From: Brevibacillus brevis
Lineage (GTDB): Bacteria > Bacillota > Bacilli > Brevibacillales > Brevibacillaceae
Direction: 5' to 3'
DNA length: 64,000 bases
Assembly (NCBI RefSeq): GCF_900637055.1
Contig: NZ_LR134338.1
Coordinates: 289,501 to 353,500 of the forward strand
Position 1 is the first letter of the stretch, and every line of letters begins with the position of its first letter. This document shows positions 8,323 to 16,708 of the stretch, piece by piece. The translations under genes were made by a program, and so were the position numbers. Under the pieces are notes generated by a model. It was given only the letters and a program-made list of their open reading frames with translations. It ran no database searches and was not told the DNA's origin.

Positions 8323-8467
8323 GGGGGCGATTACTCTGCTGGAATATATCGGACAGGGGATTACATGTGAGACCTACGGCTTCGGCCTTTCGCCCCTTGT
8401 CCGGTATCTCTCGTATTCGAATACGCTGATCCTATCCCAAGTGTGCAGTATTACCTGGTGCAATACT
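8323..8467. ncRNA. Strongly structured intergenic segment, candidate RNA element
   Basis: Three inverted repeats follow each other. ATATCGGACAGGGG (8346-8359) pairs with CCCCTTGTCCGGTAT (8393-8407) and encloses a GGC-TTCG-GCC mini-hairpin (8378-8387). A GTATTCGAATAC palindrome lies at 8413-8424, and AGTATT/AATACT at 8447-8467. GGGGCGA (8324-8330) could pair instead with TCGCCCC (8390-8396), so two mutually exclusive folds exist. The UUCG tetraloop favours plus-strand RNA. I match it to no known riboswitch or ncRNA class. It lies upstream of the secreted-protein gene. Confidence 0.45.
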
Positions 8468-8527
8468 AAAAGAAATTTATTGGAATTTATAAAATAAATG
8501 AACTTTATTTAGTGTATTTACAATCGT

Positions 8528-8536
8528 TGGTATAAT
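8528..8536 (+). promoter_or_regulatory. Extended -10 promoter for the 8586 gene
   Basis: TGGTATAAT carries the TGn extension of an extended -10 element; a -35 is poor (TTTAGT at 8508). It lies 50 bases before the start codon in a very AT-rich stretch. Confidence 0.5.
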
Positions 8537-8585
8537 AAGGTAATATATTTTTGGTAAAAATAATGAAATATAGGAGTTGTTAGTA

Positions 8586-8969
8586 ATGAAGAAATATTTT
8601 ATGAAACTTCTTATTGCAACATTTGCCCTCACGTTTGTGATTGGGTATGCTGTGCCAGCTCAAAAAGCTTCAGCTTTAAGCCTAATTCTTTTTATGGAAC
8701 TAAAGAAGGCTGCCGAAGATGTAGCTGACTCTTTACCAAATGATATTATGGATGATGATATAACGGTAGATCTCGGTTCATTCAAAGATAAACATGGAAA
8801 TACCCCTCTTACCAAGTCTTCTGGCGAATTCAAAAATGGAAAATGGACTGTGGAAAAAGATACTGCAGGGCATCTTGGATGGAACGGCGAAAAGAAAGCA
8901 TGGAAATTAAAGAAGAGCGGCGATAGAAAGGCTTCCTTAGATAAAGATGGTGTAGTATTAGGAAAATAA
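8586..8969 (+). CDS. Small secreted protein of unknown function
   Basis: This encodes 127 residues from ATG 8586 (TAGGAG upstream). An N-terminal signal peptide is clear: basic start, hydrophobic core LLIATFALTFVIGYAV, and a probable cut after KASA near residue 30. The mature part is small and charged; its C-terminus (GHLGWNGEKKAWKLKK ... RKASLDKDGVVLGK) has the look of the terminal strands of small toxin or nuclease domains of the barnase/colicin-like fold, but no catalytic set can be named. It has its own promoter and terminator, as morons do, and lies next to an unknown cytoplasmic protein gene. Confidence 0.65.
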   Translation: MKKYFMKLLIATFALTFVIGYAVPAQKASALSLILFMELKKAAEDVADSLPNDIMDDDITVDLGSFKDKHGNTPLTKSSGEFKNGKWTVEKDTAGHLGWNGEKKAWKLKKSGDRKASLDKDGVVLGK

Positions 8970-8999
8970 ACAATAAAACACCGATTATGCAGATTGTAG

Positions 9000-9029
9000 A
9001 AAAGTCCCCTTTTGAATAAGGGGACTTTT
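9000..9029 (+). terminator. Rho-independent terminator
   Basis: A perfect 12-bp stem AAAAGTCCCCTT / AAGGGGACTTTT with loop TTGAAT follows the secreted-protein gene by about 30 bases; the stem end supplies the T-run. Confidence 0.88.
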
Positions 9030-9212
9030 CACGTCGTTATAAGGAATATACTTTCAATCCTGATAAAGTGGACCAGGACAAGAAATTTTGCTGTTGAGTT
9101 TCAAAAAATTAGATTGAGGGTTTAATTACAGCATGAGCACGGCTTTGCACGTTTTTCCTAATTTACTTAATGCGGTATACTAAACTATAGAATTGAAAGA
9201 GGGAGTGTTAGT

Positions 9213-9815
9213 GTGGAAATTAGAACAATTATTGAAGAGAGACTTTGGGAAAATGTACATAGTATTAATGAGTTATTGAAACCTTTTCAGGAAGATTTAC
9301 TTTCCATTGACTTTGAAAGCGAACTTTCAGATAACAGGTTTCTTATCGATCGCTTTCCAGTGCCTTTGCGATATCCTTTAAGCGATGAATTAGAGATATT
9401 TTATGATGATTGCAAAGAAGAAATGAGCAAATATAGCTACTATTTGCAGGAAGAACAACGTTTTATTAAAACTATTCAGCAGTTATGGACTCTTAGTTCA
9501 GCTATTGCAACTTCTAATCTATCAGACCGAGACATTGACAGATTAAAAGACATTGTGGATGATCATAATAGCCTGCTCGAAACTTATGAAAATGCGTCAA
9601 AAAAACCAATGTTCGAAATTGACTCGAATAGAAAGATGGAACTTTTGACTAGGTTAAGTTTAAGAGAAAAAATTCATACATGCTTTATTTTTCCTGAAAT
9701 CAAATTGATTGTACGTTCTAATGGGCTTATTTTCGAGCTTTATTTAGGAGATCAATCAAAAAAAGAATTGGTGCAATTAATTTGTTCAACTCATGGACTA
9801 TACTTACGAAAATAA
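9213..9815 (+). CDS. Hypothetical cytoplasmic protein
   Basis: This encodes 200 residues from GTG 9213 with AAAGAGGGAG seven bases upstream. It is acidic, without signal or membrane segment, with a helical middle (LSSAIATSNLSDRDIDRLKDIVDDHN) and a strand-rich C-terminus (IKLIVRSNGLIFELYLGD). No family is recognised. A weak promoter (TATACT at 9176-9181) precedes it. Because it follows a secreted-protein gene within the same low-GC island, it could be a partner such as an immunity protein; this is inference only. Confidence 0.62.
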   Translation: MEIRTIIEERLWENVHSINELLKPFQEDLLSIDFESELSDNRFLIDRFPVPLRYPLSDELEIFYDDCKEEMSKYSYYLQEEQRFIKTIQQLWTLSSAIATSNLSDRDIDRLKDIVDDHNSLLETYENASKKPMFEIDSNRKMELLTRLSLREKIHTCFIFPEIKLIVRSNGLIFELYLGDQSKKELVQLICSTHGLYLRK

Positions 9816-9863
9816 TAAATTGGAGCACTTTCTCCCTTTATAAGTGGAGGTGGATGAAATGTA

Positions 9864-10355
9864 GTGCGGTATGTCGACTCAATGACAGGAGAAATATACT
9901 ACACGGAGGAAGTGCTGCGCCGGTCGGACGAGATTGTAAAAGTGTTTCGTCCAGTAGGCCGCAGCTCAAAATTCGTGAAGATCAAAGCCAGCCAAAAGGC
10001 AAAGCGACGGCTCAGAAAGCTGTCACTCGCTGAGGCTGGCTTTTTGTTGAAGATCGCTCCTTATGCCAGCGAGGGAACCAACCTCCTGCAAGGCGACAAT
10101 GAGCGCGGGCAAAAGGGGACACCACTTACCGTCAAAGACCTTGCCCGCATTGCAGACTGTTCCTATCCAACAGCACGCAAGATTGTGAAGACATTCATTG
10201 AGCTGCACATAATGCGCCGAACTGACTTAGATGGACGGTCAGCACTAACCATCAATCCCCTGTATTCTCTCAATGGGAAGACAGCAGAAGCGTGGCTCCT
10301 GCACCTATTCAGCCAGGAGATCACAGAGGCAGGAGAAGACCCAAATTTGGACTAG
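9864..10355 (+). CDS. Winged-helix phage/plasmid protein (RepL- or MarR-like)
   Basis: This encodes 163 residues read from GTG 9864, with GGAGG about 13 bases upstream (longer than ideal). The start is strand-rich (RYVDSMTGEIYYTEEV) and followed by a basic patch (SQKAKRRLRKLSLAEAGF). A winged helix lies at about residues 90-145: VKDLARIADCSYPTARKIVKTFIELHIM, then a short wing and ALTINPLYSL. The style is that of RepL-type replication proteins and related phage regulators. Here, ahead of packaging genes, a regulatory role is more likely. Confidence 0.65.
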   Translation: MRYVDSMTGEIYYTEEVLRRSDEIVKVFRPVGRSSKFVKIKASQKAKRRLRKLSLAEAGFLLKIAPYASEGTNLLQGDNERGQKGTPLTVKDLARIADCSYPTARKIVKTFIELHIMRRTDLDGRSALTINPLYSLNGKTAEAWLLHLFSQEITEAGEDPNLD

Positions 10356-10571
10356 GGGTCGCCAGAAGCCAACAGGCAGCCAAAGTATAAGGCTCTAAGC
10401 TTCAATCTCATTTTTTGCGGTGAAACAAAACATATACTTTTCTGCTGGAATAATAGTCGTTTGATTACACCTACAAAACACGGCACCAGCCCAACAGTAA
10501 AGGCATAGAGCAATTCAAGGGTTGGTAATATTCTTTATTCTTACTTTATCGCCACGAAGGAGCTGAACAGC

Positions 10572-11783
10572 ATGGACATACGGAAAATACCAGTCTTTAT
10601 GATTAAGGCTGCTGAATATAACCCGCGAATAGATTTGCAGCCGGGCGACCCTGAATACGAGAAATTGAAACGATCCATTCAAGAGTTTGGCTACGTCGAG
10701 CCGCTGGTTTGGAATGAGCGAAGTGGAAACCTTGTCGGAGGGCATCAGCGATTCAAAATACTCGTCAACGAGTTAGGACGGACTGAGGTAGACGTATCAG
10801 TCGTTGACTTGGATGACATTAAGGAGAAGGCACTCAACATCGCTCTGAACAAAATCAGCGGGGATTGGGATGAGGAAATGCTCGCCCAGGTGTTGACGGA
10901 GCTACAGGAGTGCGATTTGGACGTAGAGCTCACAGGTTTTGATCTGGATGAAGTTGTAGATTTGATCAACGATTACGTCAACATTGAAATAGATGAACCA
11001 GTTAAAGAAGATGATTTCGATATTGAAGACGAGCTCTCTAAAATCGAAGAGCCAGTCACACGACCAGGCGACCTTTGGATTCTCGGGCGACATCGACTTT
11101 TGTGCGGAGATTCAACCAATCAATCGGACGTCGAACGGCTTATGGATGGCAAGCTTGCTGCAATGGCTTTCACCGATCCGCCGTACAACGTGGATTACAC
11201 CGGTAAAACGAAGGATGCTCTTAAGATTGAAAACGACAAAATGGCAGACGGCCAGTTCAAGGAATTCCTGGTGACCGTCTATCAAAACCTCTTTCTCGTA
11301 TCCGAAGAGGGAGCCCCTATCTATGTATGTTATGCGGCTACGGAGGGCGCAAATTTTAAATCAGCTATGAAAGAATCAGGATGGCTTTTGAAACAGTGTC
11401 TCGTTTGGGTAAAAAATAGTTTCTCTATTGGCCGACAGGATTACCATTGGCGACACGAGCCAATTCTCTACGGATGGAAGCCGGGGGCTGCACATCGATG
11501 GTACGGCGACCGCAAGCAGGACACGGTCTGGGAAATTGATAAGCCAACGCGCAATGGCGAGCATCCCACGATGAAGCCAATTGCTCTAGTTGCTCGAGCT
11601 TTACAGAACAGCAGTAAGCGTGGGGACATCGCGGTAGACTTCTTTGGCGGTTCTGGATCCACACTTGTTGCGGCTGAGCAAACCGAGAGGGTTGCCTACC
11701 TCATGGAGATTGACCCCAAATATTGTGATGTGATCGTAAAACGATGGGAACAACTCACTGGTGAAATAGCAGTGAAGGCATAA
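10572..11783 (+). CDS. ParB-domain DNA methyltransferase (beta-class N6-adenine/N4-cytosine)
   Basis: This 403-residue protein has a ParB/Srx-like N-terminal domain (residues ~1-110; AAEYNPRI ... LVGGHQRF) joined to an amino-methyltransferase. The catalytic motif IV reads TDPPYNVDY near residue 201 and the AdoMet motif I reads DFFGGSGST near 355, an order that defines the beta class. There is no restriction partner, so it is an orphan phage methylase that may protect phage DNA from host restriction or modify sites for packaging control. ATG 10572 has AAGGAG ten bases upstream. Confidence 0.92.
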   Translation: MDIRKIPVFMIKAAEYNPRIDLQPGDPEYEKLKRSIQEFGYVEPLVWNERSGNLVGGHQRFKILVNELGRTEVDVSVVDLDDIKEKALNIALNKISGDWDEEMLAQVLTELQECDLDVELTGFDLDEVVDLINDYVNIEIDEPVKEDDFDIEDELSKIEEPVTRPGDLWILGRHRLLCGDSTNQSDVERLMDGKLAAMAFTDPPYNVDYTGKTKDALKIENDKMADGQFKEFLVTVYQNLFLVSEEGAPIYVCYAATEGANFKSAMKESGWLLKQCLVWVKNSFSIGRQDYHWRHEPILYGWKPGAAHRWYGDRKQDTVWEIDKPTRNGEHPTMKPIALVARALQNSSKRGDIAVDFFGGSGSTLVAAEQTERVAYLMEIDPKYCDVIVKRWEQLTGEIAVKA

Positions 11784-11788
11784 GAAAA

Positions 11789-11880
11789 GGAGAGTGCAGA
11801 AACACTCTCCCACTCAAGCCGGGTCACCCCAGCAGAGATAGTGGAACACCGTGGCCACGGATTCTTCAAGCCACTATCTC
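11789..11880. other. Hairpin-rich segment before the packaging genes
   Basis: GGAGAGTG/CACTCTCC (11789-11810) forms an 8-bp hairpin right after the methyltransferase stop. GAGATAGTGG (11835-11844) and CCACTATCTC (11871-11880) form a second 10-bp stem enclosing the palindrome CCGTGGCCACGG (11849-11860). It may be a terminator pair or part of a packaging (cos/pac) region upstream of terminase; no cos cleavage site can be pointed to. Confidence 0.5.
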
Positions 11881-11906
11881 ATTTTCCATATTAAAGGAAA
11901 GCTGTG

Positions 11907-12185
11907 GTGGCATCAATGAAAAAGCAAACAGAAGAACTGCTGACCGACTTTGTTGATACGAACCAGAAATATAGAAAGGTGATTCATGCGATCATTGCCC
12001 AATGGGTGAAGGATTTTCAGAGCGGCAAGATCATTGTAAACTCTGTGTGCGATCTGCATTCGCTCATGAAGATGGAACAAGAGTTGCAAAAAACTATAGC
12101 GACGGATACCAAGCAAATAAAGGACAAGCAAGGCCGTAGCCCAGGTGGGGAGCACCAAATGACTATGTATGACACTAATGGTTGA
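11907..12185 (+). CDS. Hypothetical small phage protein
   Basis: This encodes 92 residues starting at GTG 11907 (GTG 11904 and ATG 11916 are alternatives; AAAGGA lies 8 bases before 11907). It is helical and basic in the middle (KQTEELLTDFVDTNQKYRK), with no recognised domain. Its place just before the small terminase gene suggests a DNA-packaging accessory, inferred from position. Confidence 0.6.
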   Translation: MASMKKQTEELLTDFVDTNQKYRKVIHAIIAQWVKDFQSGKIIVNSVCDLHSLMKMEQELQKTIATDTKQIKDKQGRSPGGEHQMTMYDTNG

Positions 12186-12334
12186 TTTGAATTGTGTTAA
12201 AACCATACGCAATTCAGATAGCTTGGGTCCTTCCAGACAGCCTGATACCATGCGGGTCGATCGAGCCCCGAAATCCAGCTAGACTCAAAATTTTAAAGTC
12301 ACTTCCTATTCAGTGATCGTTGCTACTACTGAAA

Positions 12335-12396
12335 AAATCGCTTCATCTACTGTCCCGAACAACATTGGGACAAGAAGAGGAAGCGATTTGTTTTTT
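12335..12396 (+). terminator. Long hairpin before terminase genes
   Basis: AAATCGCTTC (12335-12344) pairs with GAAGCGATTT (12380-12389), with an inner TGTCCC/GGGACA stem, followed by GTTTTTTAC. It has terminator form and ends 25 bases before the small terminase start, so it may separate the early and structural operons or act as a packaging signal. Confidence 0.6.
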
Positions 12397-12421
12397 ACTT
12401 CCGGAAGAAAGGAGAGAACTC

Positions 12422-12931
12422 ATGGATATGATTGTGGGCACACAGCAGTTCGCTGATGTGATCGGAAAAACCCCTAAATGGGTAAATACACTCACACGAG
12501 ATGGTGTCCTCCAACAGATTAGCAGAGGAAAATACGATCTAGCCGACAACGTTCAGCGGTACATCAAATACGTGCAGCATCTTAGTGATAATACAGACAT
12601 CGATTACAACGAAGAAAAAGCGCTGCACGAAAGAGCCAAGCGGAAAATTGCTGAGCTTGATCTGGCAGAAAAAGAATTGTCGCTCATTCAGGTGGATGAA
12701 GTAGTTAAGATTATGGAGCGGATGGTCGGTCTATTCAAAGCGCGTTGCCTCACGATTCCATCGAAAGTATCTCCTTTGCTCCAATTTGAAACAGAAATGC
12801 CGGTAATCGTGGGGATATTGCAAAAAGAGATTAAAGAAGCATTGCAAGAACTGGCAGATCACTACACCAACTTTGCTGAAAAGGGCACGGTCGAGCCAAC
12901 TGGTGAAGAGCATGAACCAGAAACATCGTAA
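12422..12931 (+). CDS. Terminase small subunit (Nu1-like)
   Basis: This encodes 169 residues from ATG 12422 with AAAGGAG eight bases upstream. The first ~60 residues form a Nu1-type winged helix (TQQFADVIGKTPKWVNTLTR, then a basic wing ISRGKYDLA). A long helix follows (ALHERAKRKIAELDLAEKEL) and an acidic tail. Nu1 proteins recognise the cos site and hand DNA to the large subunit; the gpA-type large terminase overlaps it by 20 bases, exactly as expected for the lambda order. Confidence 0.88.
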   Translation: MDMIVGTQQFADVIGKTPKWVNTLTRDGVLQQISRGKYDLADNVQRYIKYVQHLSDNTDIDYNEEKALHERAKRKIAELDLAEKELSLIQVDEVVKIMERMVGLFKARCLTIPSKVSPLLQFETEMPVIVGILQKEIKEALQELADHYTNFAEKGTVEPTGEEHEPETS

Positions 12932-14750
12932 GCTTTACCAGGCTATCGCCCAAATCGTTTCTCCTCCAACCGATTTGACAATTACTCAGTGGGCAGATGC
13001 CTACCGATATCTGTCTCCTGAATCGGCAGCTGAGGCAGGGAAGTACAGAAGCGATCGGGCGCCATATCAAAAGGGCATGATGGATGCAGTTAGTGATCCA
13101 GAAGTAGAAGAAGTAGTATTTATGATGGGATCACAGGTTGGTAAAACGCTATCCCAAGAAAACATCATCGGTTATTACATTGATCAAGACCCGTCCCCAA
13201 TGATGTTGGTTGTCCCCACACTAGATATGGGAAAAAGCTTTTCAAAAGATCGACTTAGCACAATGATACGCGATACGCCAGTTTTGACTAAAAAGGTAGC
13301 TGATTCGAAAGCCAAAGATTCAGGAAATACCATCTTGCACAAATCATTTCCGGGCGGTCATATCACCATTGTGGGTAGTAATTCCCCGGCCTCCCTGGCG
13401 AGCCGCCCGATCAGGATATTGCTGGTCGATGAGTTGGACCGATTCGAGGCAACTTCTGAGGGGGACGCGTTGGATTTGGCAAGAAGACGGACAGCCACTT
13501 TCCACAATAGAAAAATTGTTGTTGCTTCTACGCCGACAATTAAGGGCCATTCGCGGATCGAGCAGCTATACAATAACTCTTCGAGAGGTGAATGGCATCT
13601 TCCATGTCCGAAGTGTGAGGCACTCCAACCCTTGGAGTGGAATCGGATCATATTCGATACCGTATCGATGCGCTGCTTGCATTGTGGCTTTGATTCTCCT
13701 GAAATCGACTGGAAGAAACAGCAGATTGCCGGAAAAGGAGAATGGATACATGAATTCCCGGAACGAAAAGTAAAGGGATTCCACATGAACGCGTTAGCGT
13801 CTCCATGGACTCGTTGGCAAGAAATGATCGAAGCCTTTTTGGTCGCACAGGACGAGTTAAAAAAAGGAAATCCCGAGCAGATGCAGGTTTTCGTCAATAC
13901 GCTTTTGAGCGAGACTTGGGAGGATCGCGGTGATATTCAGGACGAAAACATTCTTCTGGAACGTCGAGAAAGCTACGATGCTGAACTACCGAACGGCGTT
14001 CTCATCCTTACAATGGCAGTCGACACCCAAAATGACCGATTAGAGTACGAAGTTGTCGGCTGGGGCAAAGAAGAAGAGTCTTGGGGAATCGAAAAAGGAG
14101 TTATCTGGGGAAAGCCAGACAATCCGCAAACATGGAGAGAGCTCGATGATAAGCGGGAACGAGTCTGGAAATTCGCCAATGGTGCAGGACTGATTGTAGC
14201 GTGTACTTTTGTTGACTCAGGCGGTCATTACACCGATGAAGTTTATAAATACTGTGGGCAGAGACTCCAAAGCCGTGTCTTCCCCATCAAAGGTGAAGGT
14301 GGATCAGGCCTTGAGTTAATCCGTAAGGTCTCCAAAAACAACAAATACAAGATTCCCCTTATCCTCCTTGGTGTGGATTCAGGAAAAACGACGATCATGC
14401 AGCGTTTGCATATCGCGGAACCTGGTCCACACTATTTTCATTTCCCGATTGAGGAAGAGCGTGGATATGATCAGATTTATTTCAAAGGTCTTGTTTCTGA
14501 GCGGCAAGTGTTTCGAAAAAAGAATGGCCAAACGGTCATGGCTTGGGAAAATGTCGCCAAAGACAAGAGGAATGAGCCGCTGGATTTACGGGTCTATGGT
14601 CTTGCAGCGTTGCGTTTGCTGAAACCAGACTTTGAAGCACTCGAAAAGCGCTTGCGAGAAGTTGATCCTCCCGTAAAACATACAGCTGCAGCAAAACAAA
14701 TATCAGGCCAGCAAGCAAAGCAGCTAGTCAAGCGCTCAAAACTTTGGTGA
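12912..14750 (+). CDS. Terminase large subunit, lambda gpA family
   Basis: This 612-residue packaging motor and nuclease starts at ATG 12912. Walker A-like GSQVGKTLS is near residue 73 and Walker B ILLVDELDRF near 168. A CPKC...CLHC zinc knuckle (about residues 232-257) is seen in gpA relatives. The C-terminal nuclease half has conserved acidic stretches (LTMAVDTQNDRLEYEVVGWG; TFVDSGGHYTDEVY). The Nu1-gpA pair implies cos-type packaging. The length fits gpA (about 640). Confidence 0.95.
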   Translation: MNQKHRKLYQAIAQIVSPPTDLTITQWADAYRYLSPESAAEAGKYRSDRAPYQKGMMDAVSDPEVEEVVFMMGSQVGKTLSQENIIGYYIDQDPSPMMLVVPTLDMGKSFSKDRLSTMIRDTPVLTKKVADSKAKDSGNTILHKSFPGGHITIVGSNSPASLASRPIRILLVDELDRFEATSEGDALDLARRRTATFHNRKIVVASTPTIKGHSRIEQLYNNSSRGEWHLPCPKCEALQPLEWNRIIFDTVSMRCLHCGFDSPEIDWKKQQIAGKGEWIHEFPERKVKGFHMNALASPWTRWQEMIEAFLVAQDELKKGNPEQMQVFVNTLLSETWEDRGDIQDENILLERRESYDAELPNGVLILTMAVDTQNDRLEYEVVGWGKEEESWGIEKGVIWGKPDNPQTWRELDDKRERVWKFANGAGLIVACTFVDSGGHYTDEVYKYCGQRLQSRVFPIKGEGGSGLELIRKVSKNNKYKIPLILLGVDSGKTTIMQRLHIAEPGPHYFHFPIEEERGYDQIYFKGLVSERQVFRKKNGQTVMAWENVAKDKRNEPLDLRVYGLAALRLLKPDFEALEKRLREVDPPVKHTAAAKQISGQQAKQLVKRSKLW

Positions 14751-14763
14751 GGGGGTGTAGGAT

Positions 14764-15039
14764 ATGGCTTATGATCCAAGACAACAGAACAGGCTACAAG
14801 ATGAGCTGGAAATTGTTAAAGACCGCCTGAATAAATACTACGAGGCTGAAACAGCCATTTTGAAAGGGGCACAGGAATACCGTATCGGGTCCAGGAATTT
14901 GCGGCGTGGCGACTTAAAACTCATCAAAGAAGAGATTGAGAAACTGCAAGACCGGAAAAACGAACTGGAAAACTCACTTGCAACAGGTGAGAGTCCATCA
15001 AAGCGTAAGGCATTTCGAGTCATCTATCGAGACTTGTAA
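14764..15039 (+). CDS. Head-tail joining protein, gpW/DUF6148-like
   Basis: This encodes 91 residues. The central part (YYEAETAILKGAQEYRIGSR then LRRGDLKLIKEEIEKL) and the C-terminal YRDL match the DUF6148 family, which occupies the gpW slot between terminase and portal in Firmicutes phages. gpW of lambda plugs the filled head and binds the portal. A GAGGGGG ribosome site precedes the ATG. Confidence 0.82.
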   Translation: MAYDPRQQNRLQDELEIVKDRLNKYYEAETAILKGAQEYRIGSRNLRRGDLKLIKEEIEKLQDRKNELENSLATGESPSKRKAFRVIYRDL

Positions 15040-15055
15040 GGGGGGTGAGTAATTT

Positions 15056-16708
15056 GTGAAGTTCATAGAGAAAACAATTGAATGGATATCACCAACTATG
15101 GCGTTAAAGCGAGAAGTGAATCGCACAAAGCTATCGGCATTTCGGAAGGTTACGAATAGCGGTTATTCGAATAGCGGGGCAAGTCGGAGAAAAAACTCAA
15201 TGAAAGGCTGGAACAGCGATAGTAAAAGTCCGCAAGAGGACATCGGGCAAAACCTTGCTGTGCTTCGGGAACGTAGCCGTGACCTTTACATGGGTGGCGG
15301 ACTTGCTACAGGGGCAATTAAGAAGAATCAGTCGAACGTTGTGGGCTCAGGACTCACACTCAAATGCCAACTCAATTACCGTTTACTTGGTATTACGGCG
15401 GAGCAGGCAAAGGAGTGGGAAGATCGTACAGAGTTTGAATTTAATCTTTGGGCATCATCCAAGATCGATAACACCGGGCTGAATGACTTCTACGATGCAC
15501 AACGGATCATGTTGACCGGATGGCTGCTGAACGGTGATTCCCTTGCTGTTATGAAATATGCAGATGCCGCAGAGCGGCTAAATCCATATCGTATGCGGCT
15601 TCATCTCATTGAGGGCGACAGGCTCAACAATCCGAATCACACGCAAGGATATTCCCCAACCCTTACTACTGAGGGCTTCTCGATTTCCGAATATGTGGAG
15701 CTATCAGATGGCCGTGCTATCCGAAATGGAGTCGAGACAGACCTGAATGGTAAGGTGATCGCTTACTGGATAAGCAATAAACACCCGAACAGTACGATTC
15801 CACAAGGGCATATGACACAATGGGCGCGCGTTGAGGCACAGAATCCGGTTTCCGGATTACCTAACGTGCTTTTTGTAATGGATGCAGAGAGGGCAGAGCA
15901 ATATCGCGGTGTACCGTATCTTGCACCTGTCATCGAGCAAGTCAAACAAATGGACCGTTATGCCGAGGCAGAGATTGCAGCGGCGATCATCAATAGTTTT
16001 TTCGCTGCCTTTATTACACGAAAAGAAGGAGCAAAAAACGAAATACCATTTACCAATCCCATTCCTGAAAGTGAGCAATTGAAACTGTCGCCAGAGGAAC
16101 GGCTCTCTAGTTACGAGTTGGGGCCGGGAACCATCAACATGTTGGCAGAAGGCGAGGAAGTGACCTTTGGCGATCCTACGCATCCGAATGCTGGCTTTGA
16201 TTCGTTTACAAAGGTCATGGCACAGTTAGCAGGCGCAGCGCTGGACATGCCATATGAAGTGCTGCTTTCTGTATTCAACAGTAGCTATTCAGCGAGTCGA
16301 GCTGCACTCTTGCAAGCGTGGAGATCCTTCCGGGACCGTCGTGATTGGTTCTCGCATGATTTCTGTCAGCCGGTCTACGAGACATGGTTGTTTGAAGCCG
16401 TGGCAACCGGACGTATTAAGGCACCTGGATTCTTTAACGATCCAGTCATGCGAAAGCTTTGGAGCCAAGCCATTTGGATTGGACCAAGTCCTGGTCAAAT
16501 CGACCCTGAGAAAGAAGTAGATGCTGCGGTGAAACGAATCAACAACGGATTTAGCACGCACGAACGGGAAACGGCGGAGCTCACAGGGATGGATTGGGAT
16601 AGCAATATTGACGTGCTGACGCGCGAGTGGGAAGCGCGTCGGGATCTGCCACAAGCACATATTCCGGGCATGAAAGGAGGTGACAAACAAAATGCCAAAA
16701 CGGATTGA
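15056..16708 (+). CDS. Portal protein, lambda gpB family
   Basis: This 550-residue protein forms the dodecameric ring through which DNA enters the head. Family-typical segments are SRDLYMGGGLATGAIKKNQSN-like at residues ~75-100, WLLNGDSLAVMKY near 155, and GTINMLAEGEEVTFGDPTHPN then LAGAALDMPYEVLLS near 380-405. The start is GTG 15056 behind AAGGGGGGTGAG. Length and order (W-B-C) match lambda. The C-terminus overlaps the protease start by 17 bases. Confidence 0.95.
   Translation: MKFIEKTIEWISPTMALKREVNRTKLSAFRKVTNSGYSNSGASRRKNSMKGWNSDSKSPQEDIGQNLAVLRERSRDLYMGGGLATGAIKKNQSNVVGSGLTLKCQLNYRLLGITAEQAKEWEDRTEFEFNLWASSKIDNTGLNDFYDAQRIMLTGWLLNGDSLAVMKYADAAERLNPYRMRLHLIEGDRLNNPNHTQGYSPTLTTEGFSISEYVELSDGRAIRNGVETDLNGKVIAYWISNKHPNSTIPQGHMTQWARVEAQNPVSGLPNVLFVMDAERAEQYRGVPYLAPVIEQVKQMDRYAEAEIAAAIINSFFAAFITRKEGAKNEIPFTNPIPESEQLKLSPEERLSSYELGPGTINMLAEGEEVTFGDPTHPNAGFDSFTKVMAQLAGAALDMPYEVLLSVFNSSYSASRAALLQAWRSFRDRRDWFSHDFCQPVYETWLFEAVATGRIKAPGFFNDPVMRKLWSQAIWIGPSPGQIDPEKEVDAAVKRINNGFSTHERETAELTGMDWDSNIDVLTREWEARRDLPQAHIPGMKGGDKQNAKTD

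Noticed and set aside
9782-10033. 83-codon plus-strand frame overlapping the winged-helix gene
   Set aside because: Starts inside the 9213 gene, lacks a ribosome site, and the 9864 frame has a clear winged helix.
11789-11880. cos site of the phage
   Set aside because: The hairpins suggest a packaging region near terminase, but no cohesive-end sequence or binding-site array can be identified without a reference.
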